Source: Trichomonas vaginalis G3 (taxonomy: Eukaryota > Parabasalia > Trichomonadida > Trichomonadidae). From it: 64,000 nt of DNA. Where the stretch lies: the NCBI RefSeq assembly GCF_026262505.1, contig NC_067204.1:18268165-18332164 (forward strand), given 5' to 3'. Shown piece by piece: positions 28,802 through 39,838 of this stretch. The notes beneath the pieces were generated by a model. That model saw only the letters and a list, made by a program, of their open reading frames with translations. It did no database searches and had not been told where the DNA came from. Every line of letters starts with the position of its first letter. Position 1 is the first letter of the stretch. The translations under genes were made by a program, and so were the position numbers.

Positions 28802-29543
28802 TTCCCTGTTAATTCTACAATGTTGTTATGTTTACTTCTATCCTTGTTTTACAAATAGATAAATGTTAGATTCGATTTTTAATAATTTTTTTTTATATAC
28901 TTTGATTTATTGTTGAAACCTCAACAGCCCCTCCTGCAAAGATTCATCTTAGTGAGATAAATCTCCATTCTTTATTAAATTCTGGAAATTAATTCAGAAA
29001 AGTATTAAAAATTATTTTTAATGATTAATTTAATCAAAATCACCTTAATCATATAACATACAAACATCTCACCCGGTATTTTGTCCAAAAAATTCTCCAA
29101 AAATTTTCGAAATTTTGGTTTTCAAATTGAAAATTCTAAGAAGTTTTCTTTATTTTCTCAAATTTCTAAATAATTTGGAAAAATCTAAAACTATAATTTT
29201 GTTTAATTTTTAATGAAAGGATCAATTATGAACAAATTTATGGAATTTAACACGTTTTCGAAATTTCAATAATAAAATAGAGATATAGACTTTTACAAGT
29301 TGATGTTGGGATTTATTCAGTCAAATTAACGCAAAAAGCGCAGATTTAATGTGAACTTTTGTTTATTGTTTTAGAAATATTGTTATGTTCGCAATAAATT
29401 CCATTAGAACATGAAGTTAATGGTTTAAAAATGCATTTAGTTGGCAATAATACTTATAGATGAGATTTAGGTATAATTAAATACAACTTTATACGAAATC
29501 TTTAGATAGACTAAGAATAATTATAGTACATAGGATGAAACTC
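28802..29543. other. Convergent intergenic region, no gene seen
   Basis: About 0.74 kb of AT-rich DNA with repeated AAATTTTC-type runs. No coding frame, RNA gene or clear element recognised. Confidence 0.4.
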
Positions 29544-30233
29544 TTAAATTTGTTCACTCCAAATTTCTAAATTCTCCTGAAGAAGCCTAACACAAATTTC
29601 CGAATCAGGCTTAAATTGTTCTTCACACTCTGAAGCTTGGTTAATAGCATTCTGGGTAATAATTTTAGCTGAATTTATATCGTTCTTAATATCAACTAAA
29701 AATACGCAATAATTAAGAATAATTCCTAAATATACTGGATGAGAAGGTTGTATAACATCTCGGGCTATCGATAACGCTTTTTTGTAACAATTTTCTGCTT
29801 CTTGCGCCGAATGAATCTTAAGATCTCCTACTTGGACCTCTGAATCGTAACGATAATAATCTGCTTTCATTTCTTCATAAAAAACTATGGTAATAGGTGA
29901 GTCTGCCGCTGGAAGAAGTATTTCGTTAGCTATTTGTATGATATCCATACAGTAATCGTGAATATTTGCACGAACTCTATTAACTATTTCGACCAATTTA
30001 ACTTTTTTGGCTTCCTCAACGGTAGCTTCGATGCATTGTGATATAATAAGCACATCCTGTCTTCGCCTTGAAACAGCTTCATGGTATGCTGATGATAAAA
30101 AAATTCTTTGATCATGATTTAAGTTTGGATTAATTTGTATTAGCTGACGAGCAAATCTGACTGCATCTTCATAACGACCAAGTTCTAGGGCTTTATGAAC
30201 CATAAAAGTAAGGTCGCTTTCTGGCTCAGTCAT
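29544..30233 (-). CDS. 14-3-3 protein
   Basis: 229 residues, the usual 14-3-3 length being about 245. Nine-helix arrangement with family marks: MVHKALELGRYEDAVRFARQL (helices 1-2), FYEEMKADYYRYDSEVQ where others have FYLKMKGDYYRYLAE, AENCYKKALSIARDVIQPSHPVYLGIILNYCVF (helices 6-7) and CVRLLQENLEIWSEQ at the end. Dimeric phosphoserine/threonine-binding adaptors that regulate kinases, transport and the cell cycle. The first ATG in frame is at 30233; an upstream TTG would add seven residues but is not a credible start. It looks complete. Confidence 0.95.
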   Translation of the reverse strand: MTEPESDLTFMVHKALELGRYEDAVRFARQLIQINPNLNHDQRIFLSSAYHEAVSRRRQDVLIISQCIEATVEEAKKVKLVEIVNRVRANIHDYCMDIIQIANEILLPAADSPITIVFYEEMKADYYRYDSEVQVGDLKIHSAQEAENCYKKALSIARDVIQPSHPVYLGIILNYCVFLVDIKNDINSAKIITQNAINQASECEEQFKPDSEICVRLLQENLEIWSEQI

Positions 30234-30311
30234 TTCAATTTTGATTGCTCCCAATTTTTTTAAAATAGAATTTTATTGAAGATTATGTATTAATTCACAT
30301 ATTCGATTTGC

Positions 30312-30319
30312 GGTTCAAC
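30312..30319. repeat. Target duplication GGTTCAAC, left copy
   Basis: GGTTCAAC directly abuts the left inverted repeat and recurs at 32428-32435 beside the right one. A ninth base (A) also matches, so the duplication may be 8 or 9 bp. Confidence 0.8.
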
Positions 30320-31119
30320 AAAGGTACATTCACTATTTTTGATAAAATTTTAAATTTTCATGGGGTTGTAAATCTTATAATAACTAGATGAATAAGGAAT
30401 GAATCCCAGTATAATGTGCATTATTATATTAAACACTATATGTAAGGCTAATGATTCTATTAACACTTATGAAGATCTATAGTATTTGAGCAGATAAATT
30501 TGATAATTTCCAAAACTCTTATATTTCAAAATTAAAGTGTGCGAATGCATTTAAATGAGAGCAAAAAGAGATTGATGCTGTTAAAACTAGGTGTTAATTT
30601 GCAATTATTTCGCATCACAAGAACTACCCAGTAAATTCGGCTATCTTTCTTTGCAATTATTCTCCATTATACCTATAATATAATGGTTAGGGTTTGAAGA
30701 AAAGTTACTAGAGAATTATTGACTTTTGAAATAATGCAGAATTTTACTTGAAGAAATCATTAATTTATGAGTTCCAAATTGCTAAGCATGACGAAGGATC
30801 ATTAAATTTGCTACAATTAAATACATTTATTGCAGAATTAAGATTTTTGAAATTAAAAGTTTGAAATATTGCCTTTTTGAATAAAAATTTAAATTTTATT
30901 ATATAATCATGATAATATCTTATAGAAATTAAAAGAAAATATTTTAAACCATTCAAATATTTTGAATGTCTTATCAATTTAAAATATTAAAAGATAGCTT
31001 GATTTTATCATCATTAGTTGTTATCAAAGTTTTCTTCTTTTGATGAACAACAGTAAATGATTTGTTAATAGCTTATCTTCCTTTTTTGCACCAAAATCAA
31101 AATTCTCACCCGATCAGTA

Positions 31120-31565
31120 ATCGAAAATTTTGTAGCATACGATTATTTTCCATTGAAAAATTATCACTAAAAAACTTTAAAAAATTAACTTTTATTCTTA
31201 ATTTCATGTATGAAGGAGGTAGGAAATGACTTTAAGATTGACATCCTATTCATGGCTAAAGTTTTAGGAACTTTGAAGCCTAATTTGATATTGAAATTTT
31301 GGAAGATCAATGAATATGGGGATAAAAGTTGCATATCGTTGGACATTAAGAGGACATGTTATGAGAGTGGATAGCGTTCGACGATTCACTGAAAAAGTTA
31401 CTCCTCGAAAAGGCTATCTCAAGCCATCAAGTTTTTTGAATATTTTCTATCATCTTTTTATTTTTAGTAAATTAGGATGCTCATTAAACAGTATGATTAA
31501 ATATACAAAAATTTTTAATTTATTTTTCAAGGGAAAATAATCGTACGCTACAAAATTCTTTCGAT
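31120..31565. mobile_element. Nested 446-bp element with about 32-bp inverted repeats
   Basis: 31120-31151 (ATCGAAAATTTTGTAGCATA, then CGATTATTTTCC) is the near-complement of 31532-31565, differing by one substitution and a 2-base indel. The interior includes part of the eroded frame. It lies inside the 2.1-kb element, so either it inserted later or it is an internal repeat of that element. Confidence 0.6.
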
Positions 31566-31587
31566 TCATCATTCAATTGAGAATGAT

Positions 31588-31623
31588 AATTTTGTAGCAT
31601 ATTTAGAAAAATGCTACAAAATT
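31588..31623. repeat. Hairpin built from the nested element's end sequence
   Basis: AATTTTGTAGCAT (31588-31600) and ATGCTACAAAATT (31611-31623) pair perfectly across a 10-base loop. The sequence TTTTGTAGCAT is the same as in the left TIR of the 446-bp element, so this may be a collapsed solo-end pair. Confidence 0.75.
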
Positions 31624-32435
31624 ATTAAGTTATGATGATAATCTTGCACTCAATTTTGAAACTCTCTGATTTACAAATAAGCATTCCTTTGGAAAAGCAG
31701 TCCTATTATGATTCAAGATATTTTAAAGCCCCATTTCATACAATGCGCAGATATATTCGAAATTGCAAGAACTCTCAAGAAAAATGCAGCAGCAAAGAAG
31801 ATTCCATAGTTTCTAGCATCAAAAATTTACAACCTTAATACAACAGTTAAAGAGAAGCTCGAAAAGAAAATAATTAACCATAAAGCTGGAAACCATTCGA
31901 TATATACTATTAGATCTAATAAAAAGTTAATTATAACATATTTTACATGCTATTTGTTGACTCTGTTCCATTATATTACCATATATATCTTTTTGAAATC
32001 TAAAATATTTTTACGATTTTAACCATGTGTTGTTGAAACCATATATCAATCTTAGCTAAAGTATAGTTTATGAGTTTGTCACCATCTAACGTATGAATTT
32101 TCAAAAATGTCAAATATGTTCATTTTTTCTGTATATTCAGCCATAATTTCACGTAGTTATACTATTCAACTATTATTTAATATTTTTATAGATTTAAATA
32201 TATGATGAGATGCTTAGTTCTCCCGGAAATCGATTTTTAATTGCAATTTTAACTTTCCCAAAAAATTCAAAAATAAAAATCGCTCTCAATTTTCTAAGTT
32301 TTCTAACTCGCCAAATCTCTAGCCAAATTTTTTTTGGCCCGTATAAATATTGTTAGGCACTATATAGGGATGCTATTTATCCTATTTTCATCCCATTTTA
32401 CTGTTATCGCCTAGTGAATGTACCTTTGGTTCAAC

Positions 32436-33402
32436 ATCCATGAAAAAGATCTATCGAGGGTATCAATTTTTACAGCACGTAAACGTGACGAATGGATATT
32501 ACATACATTATAGAATCGTAATAAAAATACCTTTTAGTAATTCAGGGTAAAGACAGAAATTTGTTCAATAAGAGTATGCCAAAATACTAAAACAGAGCAA
32601 ATATGCGATACATTTCAGACTTTTACACATTAAGACTAACACATGCGTGCTTCGAAATCGTTCTTTTTTGATTGGGCTTTATGTCTTGACATTGGTTCAA
32701 GACCATTCCGCGGTTGGTCACAATCACATACAATTTTTGTGATAAATTCGGAATAATTTTTAAAAGACAACAAATTATATTTATATTTAGAATTATTAAT
32801 TTTTATTTATGTATTATTGCAATAATTTGTAAACTTCTCAAAATCGTGTCGGATAAAATGTCAGAAGTTCAAAAAAATTTATGAAACGAGAAGTTATCGG
32901 AGCTAATGAAACTGAATTGCAGTAATGCTAATAGTGCTCTGATTTCGTTTACTCGTTTTTTAGCGGTCATGAATACTTTATCAATTCATTCTCGATTTGA
33001 TTAATATTTTATGTAATTAGCATTACTCCTATAAAATCATATAGTAAGCAGCTTTAATATCATCCCTCATAGAGGTCTGAAACTTCTTCTTCGATATCAT
33101 TATTGCAATTTCCTATAATTCATTCAATGTAATAAAATTATTCACAAACAACACATGATATCCCCAAAATGTAACTAATTCTACAAGATTTATTCATATT
33201 CCTATTGAATTGTATCATTCATTCTTTTTTTACTAACAATTATGAGCATTTAAAAGATACTTGGGTAGTTATGAACAAATCTTTTATGTAACACATAGAT
33301 TTGATATATCCAAAGCATCTTAAGTATCTATTAAAATAATTAAAGCATTTATTTGAAGTACATCTATATTTTATACTGATTTTCTTAAACTAAGAAGTAA
33401 AT
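32436..33402. other. Intergenic stretch, no gene seen
   Basis: About 1 kb of AT-rich DNA downstream of the transposon footprint and 3' of the Tim14-like gene. The run TTGGTTCAAGACCATTCC (32692) recalls a tRNA arm but no tRNA fold surrounds it. Confidence 0.4.
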
Positions 33403-33756
33403 TTAAGCTCTGATACCAACAGTGAGGAAATCGCGAGATTCGTTAACTTTGGTAGCAATATATGGTGAGCCACCCTTATCTGGGTGATGTAAGGCCATTA
33501 AAGTTCTGTGATGCTTTTGGATGTCTTGATTTGTGTAATTTGGTGGAAGATTAAGAATTAATTCTGCTTCCTTTCTTGTAAGTGTTGGAGCGAAGCCATT
33601 TAAATTGGCAGCTGGTGGAAGACCAACAACTTTATCCGTATGGAAAAGACTGAAAACAGCTGAAGTTACACCAAGGCCAACACCAGCACCTATGGCTGCT
33701 TTGGCATATGTTGGAAGGGATAATGCTTTCTCAACAAATTTATTTACAATTGACAT
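33403..33756 (-). CDS. Tim14/Pam18-like J-domain protein (hydrogenosomal import motor)
   Basis: 117 residues, the same size as human DNAJC19. An N-terminal hydrophobic Gly/Ala-rich helix (about 18-37, AKAAIGAGVGLGVTSAVFSL) is followed by a C-terminal J domain (about 60-117) beginning LTRKEAELILNLPPNYTNQDI and containing HPDKGGS, with the HPD at 91-93. That is the layout of Pam18, which stimulates mitochondrial Hsp70 at the TIM23 channel; in trichomonads the matching organelle is the hydrogenosome. GGCAA-type upstream DNA holds TTGTTCATCTA before the ATG. Related J proteins such as DNAJC15 share the layout, but trichomonads are not known for that split. Confidence 0.92.
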   Translation of the reverse strand: MSIVNKFVEKALSLPTYAKAAIGAGVGLGVTSAVFSLFHTDKVVGLPPAANLNGFAPTLTRKEAELILNLPPNYTNQDIQKHHRTLMALHHPDKGGSPYIATKVNESRDFLTVGIRA

Positions 33757-34268
33757 TAGATGAACAACTAAAATTTGTCACTTTTCTTTGTAAATTTGCT
33801 CGCTTCCCTAATATCTGGTCTGAAATTGGTTTAATCCAATAATAATATGACATTAGATATAACTATACTAAGACTGTCTAAATGGTGAGTTGATATTGCT
33901 CTAATATCATTTTCATTAAAAAAAATATCATGCACTAAGATCTTTCCTGACATATCTGTAGCGCATACATGTGGAAAACAATGACCACAAAGAATTCGGA
34001 TATTTAAATAAGAATAATCATCATACCAATCTTTTTTTTTATATCAGGAATGCATATATGTTCTATTTTTGGAAATAGTCCTGAATTAGCGAGAAGTTTG
34101 CACTATAACCTTTAAAGAGAATGAATTTTCTTCTTGATGAAACTCATAAGAATATTTGATTGATGTTTTGATGGATATTGCCATTAGATATATATAGAAA
34201 CGAATTATAACAATAAAGAAGATAGATTTAATCAAACAAATTAAAACAAAAATTAGAATTAAAAATAA
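33757..34268. other. Intergenic stretch between tandem minus-strand genes
   Basis: AT-rich, with AAAAGTGACAAATTTT close to the Tim14-like start. No gene. Confidence 0.4.
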
Positions 34269-35564
34269 CTAATTTGCATTGGTTGATCTTTGCTTCATTT
34301 GATACTCATATGCACTCTTAAGCATCATTTGAGCATATCCGAGGTTATTCGGCAACATTTTGTGATTTACGCAATCACATGAAATTACAGTCAAAGATTG
34401 CAAGATAGGAATCTTTGAAACACTTAGCACAGCTTGGAATAGCAAGAATGTATCATCGAAAGGAACAAATCCTGGATTAACTCCTGATTGGGTCAATTTT
34501 TCTGTCATGTAAAGTTTAATTTCTTCTAACGCTTCGTCAATCCATCCGAGCATCTTTATTGGAGAGTATTCGAACATAGACAAATAAAGTTTGTCCGCGG
34601 AATTTCTTAAATGTTCATTTGTAGTTACCAATTCATAAACAGTCATCAGAGGGTTAGAGAAATCAATGAGTGATGGAGGGAGACCAAGTTCGCATGACTT
34701 GTTTTCCGAAAACTTCGGTACAAAATAAGATGGGATATTCATCTGGAAAACTCTGTGTTTTTTGATGTAAATACCTTCAAATATGTATGTAATGAGGTAG
34801 CCATAATAGGTTTTAACGTCAGTATCTTGTGGTAAACTTCTTTTAAGCTTTAAAAATAAATTATCAACTTTTTTGATGAAATCGTCTGTATTAACAACAT
34901 CAAATTCATCAACAATCGTTTCAATATCCCTAGAATATCCGAGCTCAGGATCTAAAAGGATCTTTTCGAAATTATTGATAATAACAACGTTCGGATCCTC
35001 ATTTTCGAGTTGTATTTGGGCGTTTTCTTCTATGTATTTTGTGTTGTATTCAATGCTACCTTTGAGAAGTGTATGTGTTAAAGCTTGGCTTTTTTCTCTT
35101 CTTTCAATTTCGTGTTTGAAGTATAAATCGATGATTTCTGAAATTACTCTTTCGCTGAAGCAGAGTTTCGGTGTTATTTCTTCATTGACTTGTGCTAATA
35201 AGTATAATGATTCAAATTCTGCTTTTAATTTTGAGATAATATTGACTTTGGCTGATGTAAGAAACATATTTATTTCCTTTTCTGATATTTGCAAGAATGT
35301 GAGCTTTCGTTTTAAGAATTTAACTTCTTTCGGAGTTTCTCTATCATATTTCTTTTGAGTTAAGTCATTAATTTCTGCTTGTATTCTTTTGACAACTTCA
35401 ATCGTCGATTTAGTATATTCGTCAAGTGCATTAAATGCAAAATTCAAAAATTCATAAAGAGTTTTTGTTGAATTCTCGTTTGAAATATTAATAATCGGTC
35501 TCATATACGAGCGAGATATGAGCCAATCATCAGTTATCTCTTGTATGTAACTATTCTGATCCAT
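34269..35564 (-). CDS. VPS9-like domain protein (putative Rab5-type GEF)
   Basis: 431 residues. The C-terminal 110 residues follow the VPS9 pattern: PIKMLGWIDEALEEIKLYM, then FVPFDDTFLLFQAVLSVSKI where family members have the conserved Asp and P-L-h stretch, and a closing NLGYAQMMLKSAYEY where they have the Y-x(3)-L-x-A helix. VPS9 proteins activate Rab5-family GTPases in endocytosis. The N-terminal 300 residues are helical and unrecognised. I start at the ATG 35564; the frame upstream begins only with TTG. The domain call is by eye and the match is divergent. Confidence 0.7.
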   Translation of the reverse strand: MDQNSYIQEITDDWLISRSYMRPIINISNENSTKTLYEFLNFAFNALDEYTKSTIEVVKRIQAEINDLTQKKYDRETPKEVKFLKRKLTFLQISEKEINMFLTSAKVNIISKLKAEFESLYLLAQVNEEITPKLCFSERVISEIIDLYFKHEIERREKSQALTHTLLKGSIEYNTKYIEENAQIQLENEDPNVVIINNFEKILLDPELGYSRDIETIVDEFDVVNTDDFIKKVDNLFLKLKRSLPQDTDVKTYYGYLITYIFEGIYIKKHRVFQMNIPSYFVPKFSENKSCELGLPPSLIDFSNPLMTVYELVTTNEHLRNSADKLYLSMFEYSPIKMLGWIDEALEEIKLYMTEKLTQSGVNPGFVPFDDTFLLFQAVLSVSKIPILQSLTVISCDCVNHKMLPNNLGYAQMMLKSAYEYQMKQRSTNAN

Positions 35565-36055
35565 CTTCAATTTCAATTGTCAAATTTGATTTCACTTTAT
35601 TTTTATCGGAACCCTATGCCAAAATATACATTCTCTCATTTGGTTGACGAAAACATGCAACTTGCTTAAGATCAATCGCGATTATTGATTTTTTCAAATT
35701 TTGTGATCAATAATATGCTTCAGGTGCAATTTAACAGTTAAATTATCAGCATATCATGTATATTTCACCTCCCGCATTGATTAATTGATAAATTTAATAC
35801 AAAGCTTTTCTAATAAAGTCATATTATATGTAGAAACGAGTCATTAGATGCTATTAATTCAAGATTTCAAAATTTCGCTAACTGTTTAATTATTTATTGA
35901 GTTCTAAATTTATATAAAATTTATATCAGCTGATGTTATATCTCCGTATGAAAGATATTCCTTATCCAAATTCTATTACGACAATAGTATTAAAGTACTA
36001 CCAAAGATCTGGCCACTCGAGCAGATTTTAATCGTCGCATCATAGGTAAAATTGA
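35565..36055. other. Divergent intergenic region, no gene seen
   Basis: AT-rich region between the VPS9-like and coiled-coil genes. Nothing structured seen. Confidence 0.4.
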
Positions 36056-37561
36056 ATGGTTTACAAATGTCAAATGAAAAGGACAGCTCTTAGCTTTCTC
36101 CAGACTATTGGTAAGGATCAAGATATTAGATCCCATACATCCTCAACTATACCAGGATCAGGAAAACTTCCTCCTAATACCGGAATCTCTCCAGTTTTAA
36201 GTTCCTTAGTTAATAGTTTGGATATAGCCAATGCCGAGAAAATGGAGTCACTGAAGCTCTTAGAACAAGCACAAGAGGAGCTCAAATCAATTCAGAATGA
36301 CGAAAAGTCAAAAGAAGAACTACTTCAGCCTATTTTGGAACAACTTCAAAATTTACGCCAAATTAAAGAAACCATCAACGAACAAACCTCGAGATTACAG
36401 GAAGAGTACATGAGGAACTCTTCTAAGTTCGAAGAACTCCAAGAATCGGTCCAAAACTACGTCCAACAGTCGAAAGACCAGAAATCCAAAATTTCAGAGC
36501 TCCAAAACCAAAACAAACAGATCGAAGTCGAACAGGTATCATTACGCGAGAAGCTCTCTGAGTTACAAGCCACAAGAGACGCTCTAAAGTCAAGAATCGA
36601 AAATTTGACAGAAGGAAAAGAAAAACTGACAACTCAAAATAACGAACTTACTTTACAACTTCAGAAATTGAATGAAGAGTTAGAATTGAAGCAAAATGAG
36701 TTGAAGAGCCATAAAGAAGAGATACAACAACAAGAGAAGAAGCTACAAGAGATCAGAACAGTCAACAACAACTTGCAAACAGAGATAACAAACAAAAAAC
36801 AAGAAATTGTTGATAAAAAAGAAGAGGAAGAAAAACAGAAAAAACTCATTTTAGGATTACAACAAGAACTCATTGACATAGAGAACAAAGTCAAGCAAAC
36901 AATGCAAGAACAAGAAGAAGCAAAACAAAAACAAAACAAAGAAAATGAACAACTTCTAAATGTTCAAAAAGAACTTGAAAATCTCAGACAAAAAGTTGAA
37001 AAAGAACTCGAGAAAGAATCAAAACTCAAAGAAGAAGTAATTGTTGCTCAAACAAATCTCGAGAATGAGAAGAAGAAAGAAGAAATGTTAAGACAAAAAT
37101 TGCAAGAAATAAAGAAATCAAATAATGATTTGGAATTGAAGAATAAAGATCTCGAAAACCAAATCATGATGAAAGAGAATGCTGTTAAAGATGCTGAAGC
37201 ACAGCTGCAATTAACAAAGCAAAAGATAATTGAAGAAAAAAATAATTATCAAATTCAGAAAAACCAAGTTGAAAACGAAACTTCCAAGTCCCTGGAACTG
37301 ATCCAAGCAAAGAAGGCTGCAACAAAACTCCTCCAAGAAAGAAGAGACCAGTTAAAGAAGGAATTGGAACAAGAAAACCTCAAAATTAATGAAAACACAG
37401 CAAAACTCAACACTCTTCAAATGAATTTGAGTAATTCGACACAAAGAATTTCTTCTAATTCTGTAAGAGTTCCGGCAACTCCGGCATCAGGAACAAGAAA
37501 CTCCCCAAAGAAGGACAGATGCTTGGAGCTGTTCGAAGAAAACGCTTTTGGAGCTCATTAA
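36056..37561 (+). CDS. Long coiled-coil protein
   Basis: 501 residues. After a Ser/Thr/Pro-rich N-terminus (about 1-60) the protein is almost one continuous coiled coil from about 65 to 460, very rich in Glu, Lys, Gln and Asn. The C-terminus is short and basic (RVPATPASGTRNSPKKDR). Such proteins are common in the trichomonad cytoskeleton (costa, pelta-axostyle, basal body), but the sequence does not place it. An alternative ATG at codon 7 is possible. No motor, membrane or signal sequence. Confidence 0.85.
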   Translation: MVYKCQMKRTALSFLQTIGKDQDIRSHTSSTIPGSGKLPPNTGISPVLSSLVNSLDIANAEKMESLKLLEQAQEELKSIQNDEKSKEELLQPILEQLQNLRQIKETINEQTSRLQEEYMRNSSKFEELQESVQNYVQQSKDQKSKISELQNQNKQIEVEQVSLREKLSELQATRDALKSRIENLTEGKEKLTTQNNELTLQLQKLNEELELKQNELKSHKEEIQQQEKKLQEIRTVNNNLQTEITNKKQEIVDKKEEEEKQKKLILGLQQELIDIENKVKQTMQEQEEAKQKQNKENEQLLNVQKELENLRQKVEKELEKESKLKEEVIVAQTNLENEKKKEEMLRQKLQEIKKSNNDLELKNKDLENQIMMKENAVKDAEAQLQLTKQKIIEEKNNYQIQKNQVENETSKSLELIQAKKAATKLLQERRDQLKKELEQENLKINENTAKLNTLQMNLSNSTQRISSNSVRVPATPASGTRNSPKKDRCLELFEENAFGAH

Positions 37562-38410
37562 TTCAAATTTGAATAAATAATTTTAATTTTAATATTTTTT
37601 TTCATTTTTCTGAAAGAACGTATAGTAAAACCATGCTATAATATCATAAAATGCAACATTTTAACGTTATTAATTGGAAATTTGAAGAAGAAAATGAATT
37701 TTCGATTAAATTTCCTCCAAAAATCAATTAAAATTATCGTGAAATTTCATTATGATATGTAACTATCAACTTGCCGATATTCCCAAAAGATAGAATCAGT
37801 ATCAATCGAATATTTCATTCGCATAATTGATATTTCTTCATATAAATTGCGAGCAAATTCCTGAATAATGAAATGTTGGAAAAAGTGATCTGCTTTCACA
37901 GAATTTTGGTTCAATAATTACATTTTTTATTGAGCATTTTCAGATTGTCAGATTCAAAGAAAAAATTATGTTCGCTAAAAAAAAATTGATTTATAAGGTA
38001 ATAATTTCATTAATGAGAATAAGATTATAATAAAAATTGGTTAAATACGATTATTTTTTTCAAGACTTCAAGAAGAATTTTAAATTAGCGATCATTTGTT
38101 TTTATTTTGAAATATTGCAAATTTTGACTTGTAACTTTGACTTACAACCTTTGTATATTTTTCAGTACGTTTTGGATTTTGGGAATTCAAAAATTGAAGC
38201 GAATTTAAATTTTTGAAAAAAAGTCAATAATGATTAAATACAATTAATCAATTATATTTCCAAATATGATTTTCCCATATTTTTGACAACGGATTCAAAT
38301 AATATCGAATACAGCAACCAGTCTTCAATACAATGCCCATGTAAAAAGGAAATTTACGATTATAAAACGACTCAATTTCTTTTACGCATTCTCAAAAATT
38401 TAGTATAATA
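37562..38410. other. Intergenic stretch, no gene seen
   Basis: About 0.85 kb of AT-rich DNA between two plus-strand genes. No element or RNA gene recognised. Confidence 0.4.
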
Positions 38411-39838
38411 ATGTTGCTTTTTTTTCTCTTATATCGATCATCAAGGAATATATATACATCACAAGATGCTGTTCTCCTGGATTCGTTTGGATTCAACGTG
38501 AATGGCACATACAACGTTAAATTTTCGAATCTTGACATTCCAAATCTTTATTATACTTTGCTATCTAAAAAAGAATTTCCAATAGACTTACTTTTATCAG
38601 CTTCTGCTTCAAAATTTTGCAAGGGTACGCCTCCAATTCCAAAAATTAGCATTTTAATACCAATTTCAGACAATTTCACGTTTAATGGGACTATCGAAGA
38701 AAAAAACATTTACACTCCTTTGGTATACAATTGTAACAATGATGGCATGAAGCTTGACCTTGTTCAAATTTTTCGCAATCCAGATTCATTCTTAGACAAC
38801 CGTTGGATTAGCGGTGATTGGTCGCAATTCTCATTGGGAACATTCCTATGCATTGTATTTTTGTTCTGGATTGTAAATTGGTTTTGTCATTTCCGAACCA
38901 ACGTCAAAATTCATTACTTCTTAACTACAACTCTAATTTTAGGAATATCATACCATATTTCATTCTTTTTAGAGCTTGTTAAGCTTAACAAAGTTGATGA
39001 ATCGATATTAAATACTTCAATCAGACAATTTCTCTCATTTTGCTATAATGCCTTCATGTACATTACAATGCTGTTATCAATTAAAGGTTGGTGCGTTTAC
39101 AAACAGCACTTAACAATGAAAGATATGTTTTTATCTTTTATTTACGTATTTTTATTCACTGCCTGTAATTGCGTGATGACATTTACATCTCTAGGAAAAT
39201 ATCAGACCATTGTTTACTTAGTTAATATGTTTTCTTTGATGTTATTAGTTCGAGAATTCATTATTAGCCTGAAAAACTCTTATATTCACTTTGTTGCACA
39301 TCTGTATGTAATAGCAAATGCAGGTGTAAGTCCAACAACTACTCCTATCTATGCAAAATATAGAATGTATTATATTTTAAGATTTACTGTTATTGTTTGT
39401 TGTTTTTACATAATTTTCAGAATGATTACAGGTTTCTTTTCGAATCCTTTCCTTTGGATCGACCAATTAATCTTTGATTTGATGCAAATTGTAATGAATA
39501 TTATTTTATGTCTAACTTTTAAGTTAAGCAAGTCAGAACAAGATGACCAGTATCTGATGCTTTCAGAAGATGAATACGAGCAAACAACTCCAGAAGAATT
39601 GCAATTAACTGATATAAAAGAAATTAAAATGTCAGATCTCAAATCCAAGACCGGAATTGCATGGGAAAGAGGAATAAAGCTCCCAAACGCACCTATAATT
39701 AAAGATACAGCTCAAAGATATGATACATCAAGATTATCTGCTTCAAAGATCAAGGAAATGATGCAACAAGAGATCCATGAAGAAATAATCGAAGACAGCT
39801 CTGCAGGTTATTATTCATTGGATAGTTATAGCATTTAA
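38411..39838 (+). CDS. Seven-helix membrane protein of the GPR180/TMEM145 (GOST-like) type
   Basis: 475 residues: a short hydrophobic leader (MLLFFLLYR), a lumenal or extracellular domain of about 130 residues with three cysteines, seven hydrophobic helices between about 145 and 375, then a 95-residue acidic cytoplasmic tail. The membrane part has a helix ending FMYITMLLSIKGWCVYKQ, similar to the LAKGW motif of GPR180/TMEM145, and the general plan of GOST proteins (signal, small beta domain, 7TM). These act in the secretory pathway or as receptors. Family fit is by motif and layout. Confidence 0.85.
   Translation: MLLFFLLYRSSRNIYTSQDAVLLDSFGFNVNGTYNVKFSNLDIPNLYYTLLSKKEFPIDLLLSASASKFCKGTPPIPKISILIPISDNFTFNGTIEEKNIYTPLVYNCNNDGMKLDLVQIFRNPDSFLDNRWISGDWSQFSLGTFLCIVFLFWIVNWFCHFRTNVKIHYFLTTTLILGISYHISFFLELVKLNKVDESILNTSIRQFLSFCYNAFMYITMLLSIKGWCVYKQHLTMKDMFLSFIYVFLFTACNCVMTFTSLGKYQTIVYLVNMFSLMLLVREFIISLKNSYIHFVAHLYVIANAGVSPTTTPIYAKYRMYYILRFTVIVCCFYIIFRMITGFFSNPFLWIDQLIFDLMQIVMNIILCLTFKLSKSEQDDQYLMLSEDEYEQTTPEELQLTDIKEIKMSDLKSKTGIAWERGIKLPNAPIIKDTAQRYDTSRLSASKIKEMMQQEIHEEIIEDSSAGYYSLDSYSI

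Larger units (their letters stand above)
30320..32427. mobile_element. Footprint of a 2.1-kb DNA transposon (unclassified)
   Basis: AAAGGTACATTCACTA (30320-30335) is matched by its exact reverse complement at 32412-32427, and both ends are flanked by GGTTCAAC. A perfect 16-bp TIR next to an 8-bp target duplication is strong evidence of a cut-and-paste element; 8-bp duplications are typical of hAT and P types and 9 bp of MULEs. No intact transposase is present. One frame (about 31200-31920) reads as protein-like between many stops, for example FLASKIYNLNTTVKEKLEK, and may be an eroded gene. Confidence 0.75.

Noticed and set aside
31310-31838. Two short plus-strand frames in the 30-32 kb region
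   Set aside because: They lie in decayed transposon sequence with stops in all frames; no domain or start context.
32636-32650. ACTAACACA, like the trichomonad intron branch/3' splice motif
   Set aside because: The full motif with the closing CAG is absent and no coding exons flank it.
32690-32730. tRNA-like GGTTCAAG arm
   Set aside because: No acceptor, D or anticodon stem can be drawn around it.
36423-36939. Antisense Cys/Ser-rich frames in the coiled-coil gene
   Set aside because: Complement of Glu/Lys/Gln codons; no independent support.
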